From Roseovarius autotrophicus (GTDB taxonomy: Bacteria; Pseudomonadota; Alphaproteobacteria; Rhodobacterales; Rhodobacteraceae), in the NCBI RefSeq assembly GCF_018069895.1, contig NZ_JAGQDH010000022.1, positions 1 to 38,406 of the forward strand: a DNA stretch of 38,406 nucleotides. The letters are read 5' to 3'. The translations under genes were made by a program, and so were the position numbers. Under the pieces are notes generated by a model. The model had not been told where the DNA came from. It did no database searches and saw only the letters and a list, made by a program, of their open reading frames with translations. This document shows, piece by piece, positions 1 to 7,806 of the stretch; within the stretch, counting starts at the first letter, position 1, and every line of letters starts with the position of its first letter.

Positions 1-1419
1 CCCCCCCCCCCGCCCCCCCACAACCGCAAGACGGGGAACCCCTGGCGACTGGCCCGCCGCCGCCGCCTGCGCCGCCGTCTCGGCCACCTGCGCGGCCTCG
101 TGATCCGCATCGGCACGGCGCAGCGCCTCTTGCGCCTGCGCGCGCGCGGCGCGGGCGCGCTCGGCCTCGGCCTCGCTGCGGGCCAGCGTCTTGCGATAAT
201 CCTCGATCAGGCGTTGCGCCGATTGGTGCCGCGCCGAAAGCCGCGCCAGATCCTCGGTCATCTGCCCCAGATCGCTCTCGCGCGCCTGCAAGACCGTGGC
301 CGCGTCGCGCGCCTCCTCCTGTGCCGCGCCCAGCCGCGCCTCGTGCCCCTCGGCCCCCTTGGCCAGTTCCGCCGCTTCCCAGTCAAGCCGCGCGATGGTC
401 TCGCCCGCGTCGCGGTTGAGGCCCGCCTCGCGCTCCATGTCGCGCTCAAGCTGCGCGATGCGCGCCTCCAGCGTCGCGATCCGGTCGCGCGCGCCTGCCT
501 CCTGTTCCGCCAACGTGTCGCGCTGCACCGTCAGCCGTTGCAGGATCGCGCCTGCGATCGCCTCCTCCTCGCGCTTGGCAGGCAGCGCATCCTCGGCGGC
601 CACCCGCGCACGCACCGCCTCTCGCGCGGCCCCTTCCGCGCGCGACGCCTCCAGCGTGCGGGTGCGCAAGGCATCTGCCGCCTGCACGCGCGCCTCCTCC
701 GCCTCGCGCCAGCGCCGCCAAAGCAGCAATCCTTCAGCCAGTCGCAGTTCTTCGCCGATCTGGCGATAGCGGCCCGCCTGTTTCGCCTGCCGCGCCAGTT
801 GCGCCAGTTGCGTGGCCAGTTGCTCGATCACGTCATCGACACGGGTCAGGTTCGCCTCCGCCCCGCGCAGCTTCAACTCGGCCTCGTGACGCCGCTGATA
901 GAGGCCGGAGATTCCCGCCGCCTCCTCCAGTATCCGGCGCCGCGACTTGGGCCGCGCGTTGATCATCTCCGCAATCTGCCCCTGCCGCACCAGCGCCGGC
1001 GAATGCGCGCCCGTGGACGCATCGGCGAAAAGCATCTGCACATCACGCGCGCGCACCTCGCGGCCGTTGACCTTGTAGGCGCTGCCCACGTCGCGGGTGA
1101 TGCGCCGGGTGATCTCCAGATGATCGGCATCGTTGAACCCCGCCGGGGCCAGCCGCTCTGAATTGTCGATCTGCATGACGACTTCGGCAAAGTTGCGCGC
1201 GGGCCGCGTGGCCGCCCCGGCAAAGATCACGTCTTCCATCCCGTCGCCGCGCATGGCCGAGGGGCGGTTCTCGCCCATTACCCAGCGCAGCGCCTCCAGG
1301 AGGTTCGACTTGCCACAGCCATTCGGCCCCACCACCCCCGTCAGCCCCTCGGCGATGACAAGGTCGGTGGGATCGACGAAGCTCTTGAAGCCGGTCAGTC
1401 TGAGCCTGTTGAACTGCAC
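1..1419 (-). CDS. smc: Chromosome partition protein Smc, N-terminal part (cut by window edge)
   Basis: The reverse strand encodes the SMC ATPase head and the start of its coiled coil. The protein begins VQFNRLRLTGFKSFVDP, followed by a Walker A motif, GPNGCGKSN, at about residues 31-39 and then LRWVMGENRPSAMRG, all hallmarks of bacterial Smc. After about residue 170 the sequence becomes an Arg/Glu/Ala-rich coiled coil. Smc organises and segregates the chromosome together with ScpA/ScpB. I chose the GTG at 1419-1417 because homology starts exactly there and no ATG lies in frame just upstream. About 473 codons are visible; the hinge, second coiled coil and Walker B/signature half lie outside. 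The last ~17 codons (1-52) turn Gly/Pro-rich and end in poly-G, unlike a coiled coil, so that stretch is probably a sequence artefact. Confidence 0.95.
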   Translation of the reverse strand, partial: MQFNRLRLTGFKSFVDPTDLVIAEGLTGVVGPNGCGKSNLLEALRWVMGENRPSAMRGDGMEDVIFAGAATRPARNFAEVVMQIDNSERLAPAGFNDADHLEITRRITRDVGSAYKVNGREVRARDVQMLFADASTGAHSPALVRQGQIAEMINARPKSRRRILEEAAGISGLYQRRHEAELKLRGAEANLTRVDDVIEQLATQLAQLARQAKQAGRYRQIGEELRLAEGLLLWRRWREAEEARVQAADALRTRTLEASRAEGAAREAVRARVAAEDALPAKREEEAIAGAILQRLTVQRDTLAEQEAGARDRIATLEARIAQLERDMEREAGLNRDAGETIARLDWEAAELAKGAEGHEARLGAAQEEARDAATVLQARESDLGQMTEDLARLSARHQSAQRLIEDYRKTLARSEAEAERARAARAQAQEALRRADADHEAAQVAETAAQAAAAGQSPGVPRLAVVGGRGGG

Positions 1420-1455
1420 GCGCGGGTCCGGGTTGGGTGATTCCGTTGAATGGGA

Positions 1456-1485
1456 ATTGTGCGGGGGTGGAGGCGGAGCTGTCAA
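1456..1485 (-). promoter_or_regulatory. Likely sigma-70 promoter of smc
   Basis: Reading the minus strand, TTGACA (1485-1480) is a consensus -35. It is followed 18 bases later by CACAAT (1461-1456) as a -10-like box. This places transcription start about 30 bases upstream of the GTG start of smc. The assignment rests on sequence only. Confidence 0.5.
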
Positions 1486-1519
1486 CATGGAACCACAGGA
1501 TATGGGCAGGCCCGCATCC

Positions 1520-1528
1520 TTATCCACA
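1520..1528 (+). promoter_or_regulatory. Perfect 9-mer DnaA box upstream of smc
   Basis: TTATCCACA, the strict DnaA-box consensus, lies between the divergent smc and GNAT genes. It sits about 35 bases upstream of the predicted smc -35. A single box could be chance in a window this size, but its place in a promoter region makes it worth noting. Confidence 0.4.
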
Positions 1529-1541
1529 GTATATTGCGGGA

Positions 1542-1569
1542 TTGCGGCGGCGCCCCGCTCACTCTAGCC
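1542..1569 (+). promoter_or_regulatory. Possible promoter of the GNAT gene
   Basis: TTGCGG (1542-1547), a 16-base spacer and CTAGCC (1564-1569) end about 29 bases before the start codon. The same TTGC/CTAG arrangement occurs before other genes in this window. Confidence 0.35.
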
Positions 1570-1597
1570 TTGGCCCAGCCCCGGACAGAGGCCCGCC

Positions 1598-2080
1598 ATG
1601 CCATGCCCCGCCCTGACCATCTTCCCCGCCGACCCCCGTGCACCCGGTGCCAGCGCGCTCCTGCGCCAATCCCATGCCCTGATGCGCGCGCTCTTCCCGC
1701 CCGAAGACAATTTCTTTCTCGACATCGACGCGCTTTGCGCCCCCGACATCCGTTTTTTCGAGGCAAAGCGGGGGGCGGAGACGCTCGGCACCGGCGCGCT
1801 TGCCATCCGCGCCGATCATGGCGAAGTGAAATCCATGTTCGTGGCCGAGGCCGCGCGCGGGCAAGGCGTGGCCGCGGCGCTGCTTGCCCGGATCGAGGCC
1901 GAGGCGCATGCGCTTGGTCTGCCCTGCCTGCGGCTTGAAACCGGCAACGTGCTGCATGACGCGCACCGGCTCTATGCGCGCCACGGCTTTGCCCCGCGCG
2001 GGCCGTTTGGCGATTACCCCGACGCGCCCAGTTCGATCTTCATGGAAAAATCTCTTGGCCCCTCTCCGGCCACCGGCTGA
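1598..2080 (+). CDS. GNAT family N-acetyltransferase
   Basis: This is a 160-residue protein of the GCN5-related acetyltransferase fold, which moves an acetyl group from acetyl-CoA to an amine. The core is visible from about residue 75: a beta strand with EVKSMFV, then the acetyl-CoA pyrophosphate loop ARGQGVAAALL (Q/R-x-x-G-x-G/A type), then LRLETGN and the terminal YARHGFAPRGPFGDY that is usual for the last strand-helix-strand unit. The substrate cannot be told from sequence. It is divergent from smc, and its 3' end overlaps the convergent lipoprotein gene by 67 bases. The ATG at 1598 is favoured because it opens directly into the fold and lies 29 bases after a promoter-like pair. Confidence 0.85.
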   Translation: MPCPALTIFPADPRAPGASALLRQSHALMRALFPPEDNFFLDIDALCAPDIRFFEAKRGAETLGTGALAIRADHGEVKSMFVAEAARGQGVAAALLARIEAEAHALGLPCLRLETGNVLHDAHRLYARHGFAPRGPFGDYPDAPSSIFMEKSLGPSPATG

Positions 2081-2451
2081 CAGGCCATTTCGGTCCATCG
2101 CTGCCGCGTCGGCACCGCGCGGCAGACATGGGGCCGCGCCACGCCCTTGGCCGCGCGCGCCGCAGGCGTGCAGACAAGCACCGCCTCGATCATCGCCTGA
2201 TCGCCCCAGAGGCGCGGCGCGTCACAGCCGCTTACCGCCGCAATCGCCGCCGCAGCACGCGGCGCGACTGCGGCCATGCGTGGCGCCCATTCGGCATTGA
2301 CCCGGATCGCCTGCGCGTGCCGCCCGGTGATGCGCACGTCAAACGTGCTTTGCTCGACACTGATCCGCGTCGGCGCAATCCCTCGAAAGGCCGGACTCGG
2401 CACGTTGCAGGCAACAGCCAGAAAGAGACAGGCAAGAACAGGCCAGCGCAT
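2014..2451 (-). CDS. Small predicted lipoprotein, function unknown
   Basis: The protein has 145 residues and starts MRWPVLACLFLAVACNVPSP. The hydrophobic segment ends in the lipobox-like LAVAC (Cys15), so it is probably exported, lipid-modified and anchored in the envelope. The rest contains a few cysteines and no fold I recognise. The gene lies 48 bases downstream of dnaE on the same strand, but a CtrA-type site in that gap suggests its own promoter. GGAGG directly abuts the ATG, an unusually short spacing, so the start is not fully certain. The 3' end overlaps the convergent GNAT gene by 67 bases. Confidence 0.7.
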   Translation of the reverse strand: MRWPVLACLFLAVACNVPSPAFRGIAPTRISVEQSTFDVRITGRHAQAIRVNAEWAPRMAAVAPRAAAAIAAVSGCDAPRLWGDQAMIEAVLVCTPAARAAKGVARPHVCRAVPTRQRWTEMACQPVAGEGPRDFSMKIELGASG

Positions 2452-2475
2452 CCTCCGAGTGAAGCACGGTTTAGG

Positions 2476-2491
2476 TTAACTGCGGCTTAAC
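2476..2491 (+). promoter_or_regulatory. CtrA-type binding site (TTAA-N7-TTAAC)
   Basis: TTAA (2476-2479), seven bases, then TTAAC (2487-2491) matches the full CtrA recognition sequence of alphaproteobacteria. The site is a near-perfect inverted repeat (GGTTAA...TTAACC), so the reverse strand also reads TTAA-N7-TTAAC. It lies 24-40 bases upstream of the lipoprotein ATG, a position where a response regulator could act on that gene's promoter. Confidence 0.5.
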
Positions 2492-2499
2492 CACCGCCG

Positions 2500-5400
2500 T
2501 CAGATTTCCTCGACCATGACCACGCCCGAAAGGCTTCGGATCGCGCCCTTGATCTGCGGAGTGACGGGAAACTCGGTGCCGCTGTCGATCTCGACCTCAC
2601 CGGGCAGCCCCGCGCCCAGAAGGCGGAAATGGATCGGGCCGGGGCGCGCGCCGCGCACGGATTTGACCGCGCCACCAAGCACCGCCGCGACCGAAGCCAC
2701 GGCCTCGGCCTGATCGACGAAGATGCGCAGCCCCACCGCGCCCGCGTCCTGCACCAATCCATCGACCGGCTGCACCGAGCGGCAGAGCAGTTTCAACTGA
2801 TCGGCCTCCATGGTCGCCTCGGCCTGGATCACCACCTGCAACCCGGTCTCCAGAAATTCGCGTGACTTCTCGAGCACCTCGGAAAACAGCGTGATCTCGT
2901 AACCGCCTGTCGGATCACTCAGTTGCGCAAAGGCAAACCGGTTGCCGCGCGCCGATTTGCGCTCTTGCCGCCCGGCGACGACCCCGGCCATCTTGACGAT
3001 GCAGGGGCCTTGCGCCGCCCGCGCCATGACCTCGTCGAGCGTGCGCACGTCCTGCCGCTTGAGCACCGTCATGTAATCGTCAAGCGGGTGGCCCGAGAGG
3101 TAGAAACCCACCGCCTTGAACTCCTCGGTCAGCCGCTCGGCGGGCAACCAGTCCTCGACGGGCGCAAGCCGCGGCTCGGGCAGATCGTCCCCCGCCTCAC
3201 CGAAAAGCGAGACCTGATTTGACGCCTTCTGCTCAAAGATCGCCGCCGAATAGCCCGTCAGCGCCTCGATGCTCTCGAACACGCGCCGCCGGTTGCGGTC
3301 AAGCGCGTCGAAGGCGCCCGCGCGCGCCAGCATCTCGAGCGGGCGCTTGCCCACCCGCTTGAGATCGACGCGCCGTGCGACATCATAAAGCGTTGCAAAA
3401 GGCCGCGCGCCGCGCCCCTCTACGATGAGCTTCATCGCCTCCACACCTACATTCTTGAGCGCGCCCAGCGCGTAATGCAGCACCCTGTCCCGCACCACGA
3501 ATGTCGCCTCCGAGCGGTTCACGCAAGGCGGCGCCCAAGGCAGGCCCAGCCCCTTCTTCACCTCCTCGAAATAGATCGCCAGCTTGTCGGTGAGGTGGAT
3601 ATCGCAGTTCATGACGCCTGCCATGAATTCCACCGGGTGATTGGCCTTTAGCCAAGCGGTCTGATAGCTCACCACCGCATAGGCGGCGGCGTGGGACTTG
3701 TTGAAGCCGTAATTGGCGAATTTCTCCAAAAGGTCAAAGACCTCGTTGGCCTTTTTCCTGTCCACGCCACTGGCCATCGCGCCCGCCTCGAATTTCGGGC
3801 GTTCCCTGGCCATCTCGGCGGCGATCTTCTTACCCATGGCGCGGCGCAACAGGTCCGCACCGCCAAGGCTGTAGCCCGCCATGACCTGCGCGATCTGCAT
3901 CACCTGTTCCTGATAGACGATGATGCCCTGGGTCTCTTCAAGGATATCGTCAATCAGCGGATGGATGCTCTCGATCTCGCGCAACCCGTTCTTGACCTCG
4001 CAATAGGTCGGGATGTTCTCCATCGGGCCGGGACGGTAAAGCGCGACCAGCGCCACGATATCCTCGATGCAGGTGGGCTTCATCCGCTTGAGCGCGTCCA
4101 TCATGCCCGAGCTTTCCACCTGGAACACCGCCACGGTGCGAGCGCGGGCATACATCTCGTAGGTCTGCGCATCATCGAGCGGGATCTGCCCGATATCGTT
4201 CTCTGCCCCCGGCGCGGGCAGATAGATCGTGCTGCCATCGGCAGCGATATGAAGATCGCGCCCCCCGGCGCGGATCTGTGCAATGGCGTTCTGGATGACG
4301 GTCAGCGTCTTGAGGCCGAGAAAGTCGAACTTGACCAGCCCCGCCTGCTCCACCCATTTCATGTTGAACTGCGTGGCGGGCATGTCCGAGCGCGGATCGC
4401 GGTAGAGCGGCACCAACTCGTCCAGTGGGCGATCCCCGATCACCACGCCCGCGGCATGGGTCGAGGCGTTGCGCAACAGCCCCTCCACCTGCTGGCCATA
4501 ATTCAGCAGCCGCGCCACCACCTCCTCGGCCTGCGCCGCCTCGCGCAGGCGCGGCTCGTCGGCCAGCGCCTTCTCGATGGACACGGGCTTGACGCCCTCA
4601 ACCGGGATCATCTTGGACAGCCGGTCCACCTGCCCATAGGGCATCTGCAAGACCCGGCCCAGATCGCGCACGGCGGCCTTGCTGAGCAGGGCGCCGAATG
4701 TGATGATCTGCCCCACCCGGTCGTGGCCGTATTTCTCCTGCACATAGCGGATCACCTCCTCGCGGCGATCCATGCAGAAGTCGATGTCGAAATCGGGCAT
4801 CGACACGCGCTCGGGGTTCAGGAACCGCTCGAACAGCAGGCTGTAACGCAGCGGGTCAAGGTCCGTGATGGTGAGCGCATAGGCCACAAGGCTGCCCGCC
4901 CCGGAACCACGCCCCGGCCCCACGGGAATGTCGTGATCCTTGGCCCATTTGATGAAATCCGCCACAATCAGGAAATAGCCGGGAAACCCCATTCCCTCGA
5001 TGATCCCCAACTCGAATTCAAGCCGCTTTTCATATTCCTCAACCGGCGCGGCATGGGGGATGACGGCCAGCCGCGCGGCCAGCCCCTCGCGCGCCTGCCT
5101 GCGCAACTCCTCCACCTCGTTCTCGGCGAAACGTGGCAGGATGGGGTCGCGCTTGTACGCGCCAAAGGCACAGCGGCGCGCGATCTCCACGGTGTTCTCC
5201 AGCGCCTCTGGCAGATCGGCGAAAAGCGCGGCCATCTCCTCCTGCGACTTGAAATAGTGCTGCGGCGTCAGGCGGCGGCGCGGCGCGCCTTGATCGACAT
5301 AGGCCCCGTCGGCCACGCAGAGGAGCGCGTCATGCGCCTCATACATCCCCGCCTCGGGAAAATAGACATCGTTGGTGGCAACCAGCGGCAGATCCATGGC

Positions 5401-6000
5401 ATAGGCCATCTCCACATGGCCGCGCTCGCTCAGCCGCTCGGCCTCGGGGGCGCCACCCTCTCCGGGGTGGCGCTGCAACTCCACATAAATCCGGTCGCCG
5501 AACGCCGCCTTGAGCCGCGCCAGCAGCGCCTCTGCCGCCCCACGCTGCCCCGCCCGCAAGAGCCGCCCCACCGGCCCGTCCGGCCCGCCCGTCAGGCAGA
5601 TCACACCCCCGGCATGGGCCGACAACTCCGCCACCGTCACATGCGGCTGGCTGCCGTCGCCGCGCAGGTAGAGACAGGAATTGAGCTTCATCAGGTTGCC
5701 GTAACCCGCCTCGGTCTGCGCCAGCAGAACCACCGGCGCGGGCGGCTTCAAGCGCTCGCCCGGTGCCGGTTCGAGATAGGCCAGATCCACCTGGCAACCC
5801 ATCACCGGCTGCACCCCCGCTGCCTGCGCCGCCACAGAGAATTCCAACGCCGCAAACATGTTGTTGGTGTCGGTCACGGCCACGGCGGGCATACCGGCCC
5901 TCTCGCACAGAGCAGGCAGCTTCTTGAGCCGCACCGCCCCTTCGAGGAGCGAATATTCGGTGTGCACGCGCAGGTGGATGAATCGGGGAATGCTCGACAT
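2500..6000 (-). CDS. dnaE: DNA polymerase III subunit alpha
   Basis: At 1166 residues this is full length for a proteobacterial DnaE, the replicative polymerase that extends primers in the holoenzyme. Residues 5-25 (FIHLRVHTEYSLLEG) open the PHP domain. The polymerase core has GPGRGSGAGS at 361-370 and PDFDIDF at 402-408, whose two aspartates (D403, D405) are the metal ligands. The helix-hairpin-helix and OB-fold region follows, ending in KMAGVVAGRQERKSARG and FAQLSDPTGGYEITLF. The ATG at 6000 gives the expected MSSIPRFIHLRVH start. It is transcribed away from the nucleoside transporter. I saw no frameshift or missing motif. Confidence 0.98.
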   Translation of the reverse strand: MSSIPRFIHLRVHTEYSLLEGAVRLKKLPALCERAGMPAVAVTDTNNMFAALEFSVAAQAAGVQPVMGCQVDLAYLEPAPGERLKPPAPVVLLAQTEAGYGNLMKLNSCLYLRGDGSQPHVTVAELSAHAGGVICLTGGPDGPVGRLLRAGQRGAAEALLARLKAAFGDRIYVELQRHPGEGGAPEAERLSERGHVEMAYAMDLPLVATNDVYFPEAGMYEAHDALLCVADGAYVDQGAPRRRLTPQHYFKSQEEMAALFADLPEALENTVEIARRCAFGAYKRDPILPRFAENEVEELRRQAREGLAARLAVIPHAAPVEEYEKRLEFELGIIEGMGFPGYFLIVADFIKWAKDHDIPVGPGRGSGAGSLVAYALTITDLDPLRYSLLFERFLNPERVSMPDFDIDFCMDRREEVIRYVQEKYGHDRVGQIITFGALLSKAAVRDLGRVLQMPYGQVDRLSKMIPVEGVKPVSIEKALADEPRLREAAQAEEVVARLLNYGQQVEGLLRNASTHAAGVVIGDRPLDELVPLYRDPRSDMPATQFNMKWVEQAGLVKFDFLGLKTLTVIQNAIAQIRAGGRDLHIAADGSTIYLPAPGAENDIGQIPLDDAQTYEMYARARTVAVFQVESSGMMDALKRMKPTCIEDIVALVALYRPGPMENIPTYCEVKNGLREIESIHPLIDDILEETQGIIVYQEQVMQIAQVMAGYSLGGADLLRRAMGKKIAAEMARERPKFEAGAMASGVDRKKANEVFDLLEKFANYGFNKSHAAAYAVVSYQTAWLKANHPVEFMAGVMNCDIHLTDKLAIYFEEVKKGLGLPWAPPCVNRSEATFVVRDRVLHYALGALKNVGVEAMKLIVEGRGARPFATLYDVARRVDLKRVGKRPLEMLARAGAFDALDRNRRRVFESIEALTGYSAAIFEQKASNQVSLFGEAGDDLPEPRLAPVEDWLPAERLTEEFKAVGFYLSGHPLDDYMTVLKRQDVRTLDEVMARAAQGPCIVKMAGVVAGRQERKSARGNRFAFAQLSDPTGGYEITLFSEVLEKSREFLETGLQVVIQAEATMEADQLKLLCRSVQPVDGLVQDAGAVGLRIFVDQAEAVASVAAVLGGAVKSVRGARPGPIHFRLLGAGLPGEVEIDSGTEFPVTPQIKGAIRSLSGVVMVEEI

Positions 6001-6056
6001 GCAGGCAACCTAGCCCCGACCCTGCGGGAACGAAAGCCTGCACACGCCACAGTGCA

Positions 6057-6085
6057 TTGCCGAGACCCCCGAGGCTGGTCTAGGG
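6057..6085 (+). promoter_or_regulatory. Possible promoter of the nucleoside transporter operon
   Basis: TTGCCG (6057-6062), a 17-base spacer and CTAGGG (6080-6085) lie in the 132-base gap between divergent dnaE and the ABC ATPase gene. They resemble the pair found before the UPF0262 gene. Confidence 0.35.
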
Positions 6086-6132
6086 TGACCAAAACACAGG
6101 GAGCGGCCCCGCCAAGGGGCAGGGACAGACGC

Positions 6133-7650
6133 GTGACCACGCCTTTGCTCAGCATCAATGGCTTGACCCGGACCTATCCGGGCGTGATCGCCAATGATTC
6201 CGTGTCCTTCGACATCCAAGAGGGCGAAGTCCACGCACTTCTGGGCGAAAACGGCGCGGGCAAATCCACCCTGGTCAAGATGATCTATGGCCTCGTGAAA
6301 CCCGACAGCGGCGGAATGTCCTTGCGCGGCGCGCCCTATGCCCCCGCCAACCCTTCGGCGGCGCGCGCGGCAGGGGTGGCGATGGTGTTCCAGCATTTCT
6401 CGCTCTTCGATGCGCTCAACGTGGCCGAGAACGTGGCCCTCGGGATGGAAGCGCCACCGCCCATGCGCAGGCTTGCCGCCCGCATCCGCGAGGTGTCCGA
6501 GACCTACGGCCTGCCGCTCGATCCCGCGCGCCTCACCGGCGATCTGTCGGCGGGCGAGCGCCAGCGGGTCGAGATCATCCGCTGCCTGCTGCAAGAGCCG
6601 CGCCTTTTGATCATGGACGAACCCACGTCTGTTCTGACCCCACAGGAAGTGGATATCCTCTTCGAGACCCTGCGCAAACTCACGGCCGAAGGCGTGGCGA
6701 TCCTCTACATCTCACACAAGCTGGAAGAAATCCGTGCGCTCTGTGATGCCGCCACCATCCTGCGCCATGGCCGCAACGTGGGCACCTGCGTGCCGCGAGA
6801 GACCTCGGCACGCGCGATGGCCGAGGCGATGGTCGGCGCAAGCTTCAATGCGCCGCGCCGCGCGGGGCAGGCGGCGGGCGCGGTCGCGCTTGAGGTGCGG
6901 GGCCTCTCGTTGTCCGCCCCTTCCGCCTTCGGCACCGCGCTGCGCGACGTGTCGCTCACCCTGCTGCAGGGCGAGATCCTCGGCATCGGCGGGGTGGCGG
7001 GCAACGGTCAGGACGAGGTACTGGCCGCGCTCTCGGGCGAACGGTTGACCGATCCCGACACGATCCGTCTTGATGGCGCGCCCATCGGGCGGCTTGGCCC
7101 CAATGCGCGCCGCGCGCTCGGCCTTCTCGCCGCGCCCGAAGAACGTCTCGGCCACGCCGCCGCCCCGGACATGAGCCTGACGGAAAACGCCCTGCTCAGC
7201 GCCGCCACGCGCGAGGGGCTCACCCGCCACGGTTTCATCCGTTGGGGGGCGGCGCGCGCCTTCGCCACCCGCGTGATCGCGGATTTCGACGTGCGCACGC
7301 CGGGGCCAGAGACGGCAGCGCGCTCTCTCTCGGGCGGCAATCTGCAAAAATTCGTGATCGGCCGCGAGGTTTTACAACGCCCCCGCGTTCTGGTGGTGAA
7401 TCAGCCCACCTGGGGCGTCGATGCCGCCGCCGCCGCCGCCATAAGACAGGCGCTCCTTGATCTGGCCGCCGAAGGCGCGGCGATCTTGTGCATCAGCCAG
7501 GACCTTGACGAACTTCTGGAAATCGCCGACCGCTTCGCCGCACTCAACGAGGGACGGCTGTCGGGCGCGCGCCCCACGGCCAGCCTCAGCCTTGACGAGA
7601 TCGGCCTGATGATGGGCGGCGCGCATGACATGGAGGTAGCGCATGTCTGA
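6133..7650 (+). CDS. BMP-type nucleoside ABC transporter, ATP-binding protein (two ABC domains)
   Basis: The 505-residue cytoplasmic ATPase powers import by the two permeases that follow. It is a tandem ABC protein of the RbsA/YufO kind. Domain 1 has Walker A GENGAGKST, signature LSAGERQR and Walker B LLIMDEPT. Domain 2 has a degenerate Walker A (VAGNGQDE), signature SLSGGNLQK and VVNQPTWGVD in place of Walker B, with Asn-Gln where Asp-Glu is normal. A degenerate second site is usual in this family. The reading frame runs open far upstream, antisense to dnaE. I set the start at GTG 6133, preceded by AGGGAC, because homology (TTPLLSINGLTRTYPG) begins there. The permeases and a BMP-family binding protein downstream point to nucleosides as substrate rather than sugars. 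Confidence 0.92.
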   Translation: MTTPLLSINGLTRTYPGVIANDSVSFDIQEGEVHALLGENGAGKSTLVKMIYGLVKPDSGGMSLRGAPYAPANPSAARAAGVAMVFQHFSLFDALNVAENVALGMEAPPPMRRLAARIREVSETYGLPLDPARLTGDLSAGERQRVEIIRCLLQEPRLLIMDEPTSVLTPQEVDILFETLRKLTAEGVAILYISHKLEEIRALCDAATILRHGRNVGTCVPRETSARAMAEAMVGASFNAPRRAGQAAGAVALEVRGLSLSAPSAFGTALRDVSLTLLQGEILGIGGVAGNGQDEVLAALSGERLTDPDTIRLDGAPIGRLGPNARRALGLLAAPEERLGHAAAPDMSLTENALLSAATREGLTRHGFIRWGAARAFATRVIADFDVRTPGPETAARSLSGGNLQKFVIGREVLQRPRVLVVNQPTWGVDAAAAAAIRQALLDLAAEGAAILCISQDLDELLEIADRFAALNEGRLSGARPTASLSLDEIGLMMGGAHDMEVAHV

Positions 7651-7675
7651 GGCGTCGCACAAAGAGACCGAGGCC

Positions 7676-7789
7676 TCCGGCGGGGATATTTATCGCCAGA
7701 AGAAACCCCATGCCTGCGCCCGGTTTCTTCTGGCCCGAAATATCCCGGGGGGGGCGCCCGAAGGGCGGCGGGGGCAGCGCCCCCCTGCA
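7676..7789. repeat. Inverted pair of a dispersed intergenic repeat
   Basis: Two copies of one repeat face each other in the gap between the ATPase and permease genes. Arm 1 (7682-7706) reads GGGGATATTTATCGCCAGAA and continues GAAACC. Arm 2 (7722-7746) is nearly its reverse complement, GGTTTCTTCTGGCCCGAAAT and on to ATCCC. A 15-base loop separates them, so the RNA could fold into a long hairpin. Arm 2 continues into a GC hairpin, GGGGGCAGCGCCCCC (7770-7784). The same unit occurs in opposite orientation at 19898-19964. A short frame, MSEASHKETEAS..., starts at 7642 and reads through the repeat, but I do not regard it as a gene. Confidence 0.75.
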
Positions 7790-7806
7790 ACAGCAGAGGC
7801 CGCGCC

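Noticed and set aside
3691..6132. Long open frame on the plus strand antisense to dnaE, continuous with the ABC ATPase
   Set aside because: It mirrors dnaE codons in GC-rich DNA and has His/Arg/Leu-rich low-information content; the real gene starts at GTG 6133.
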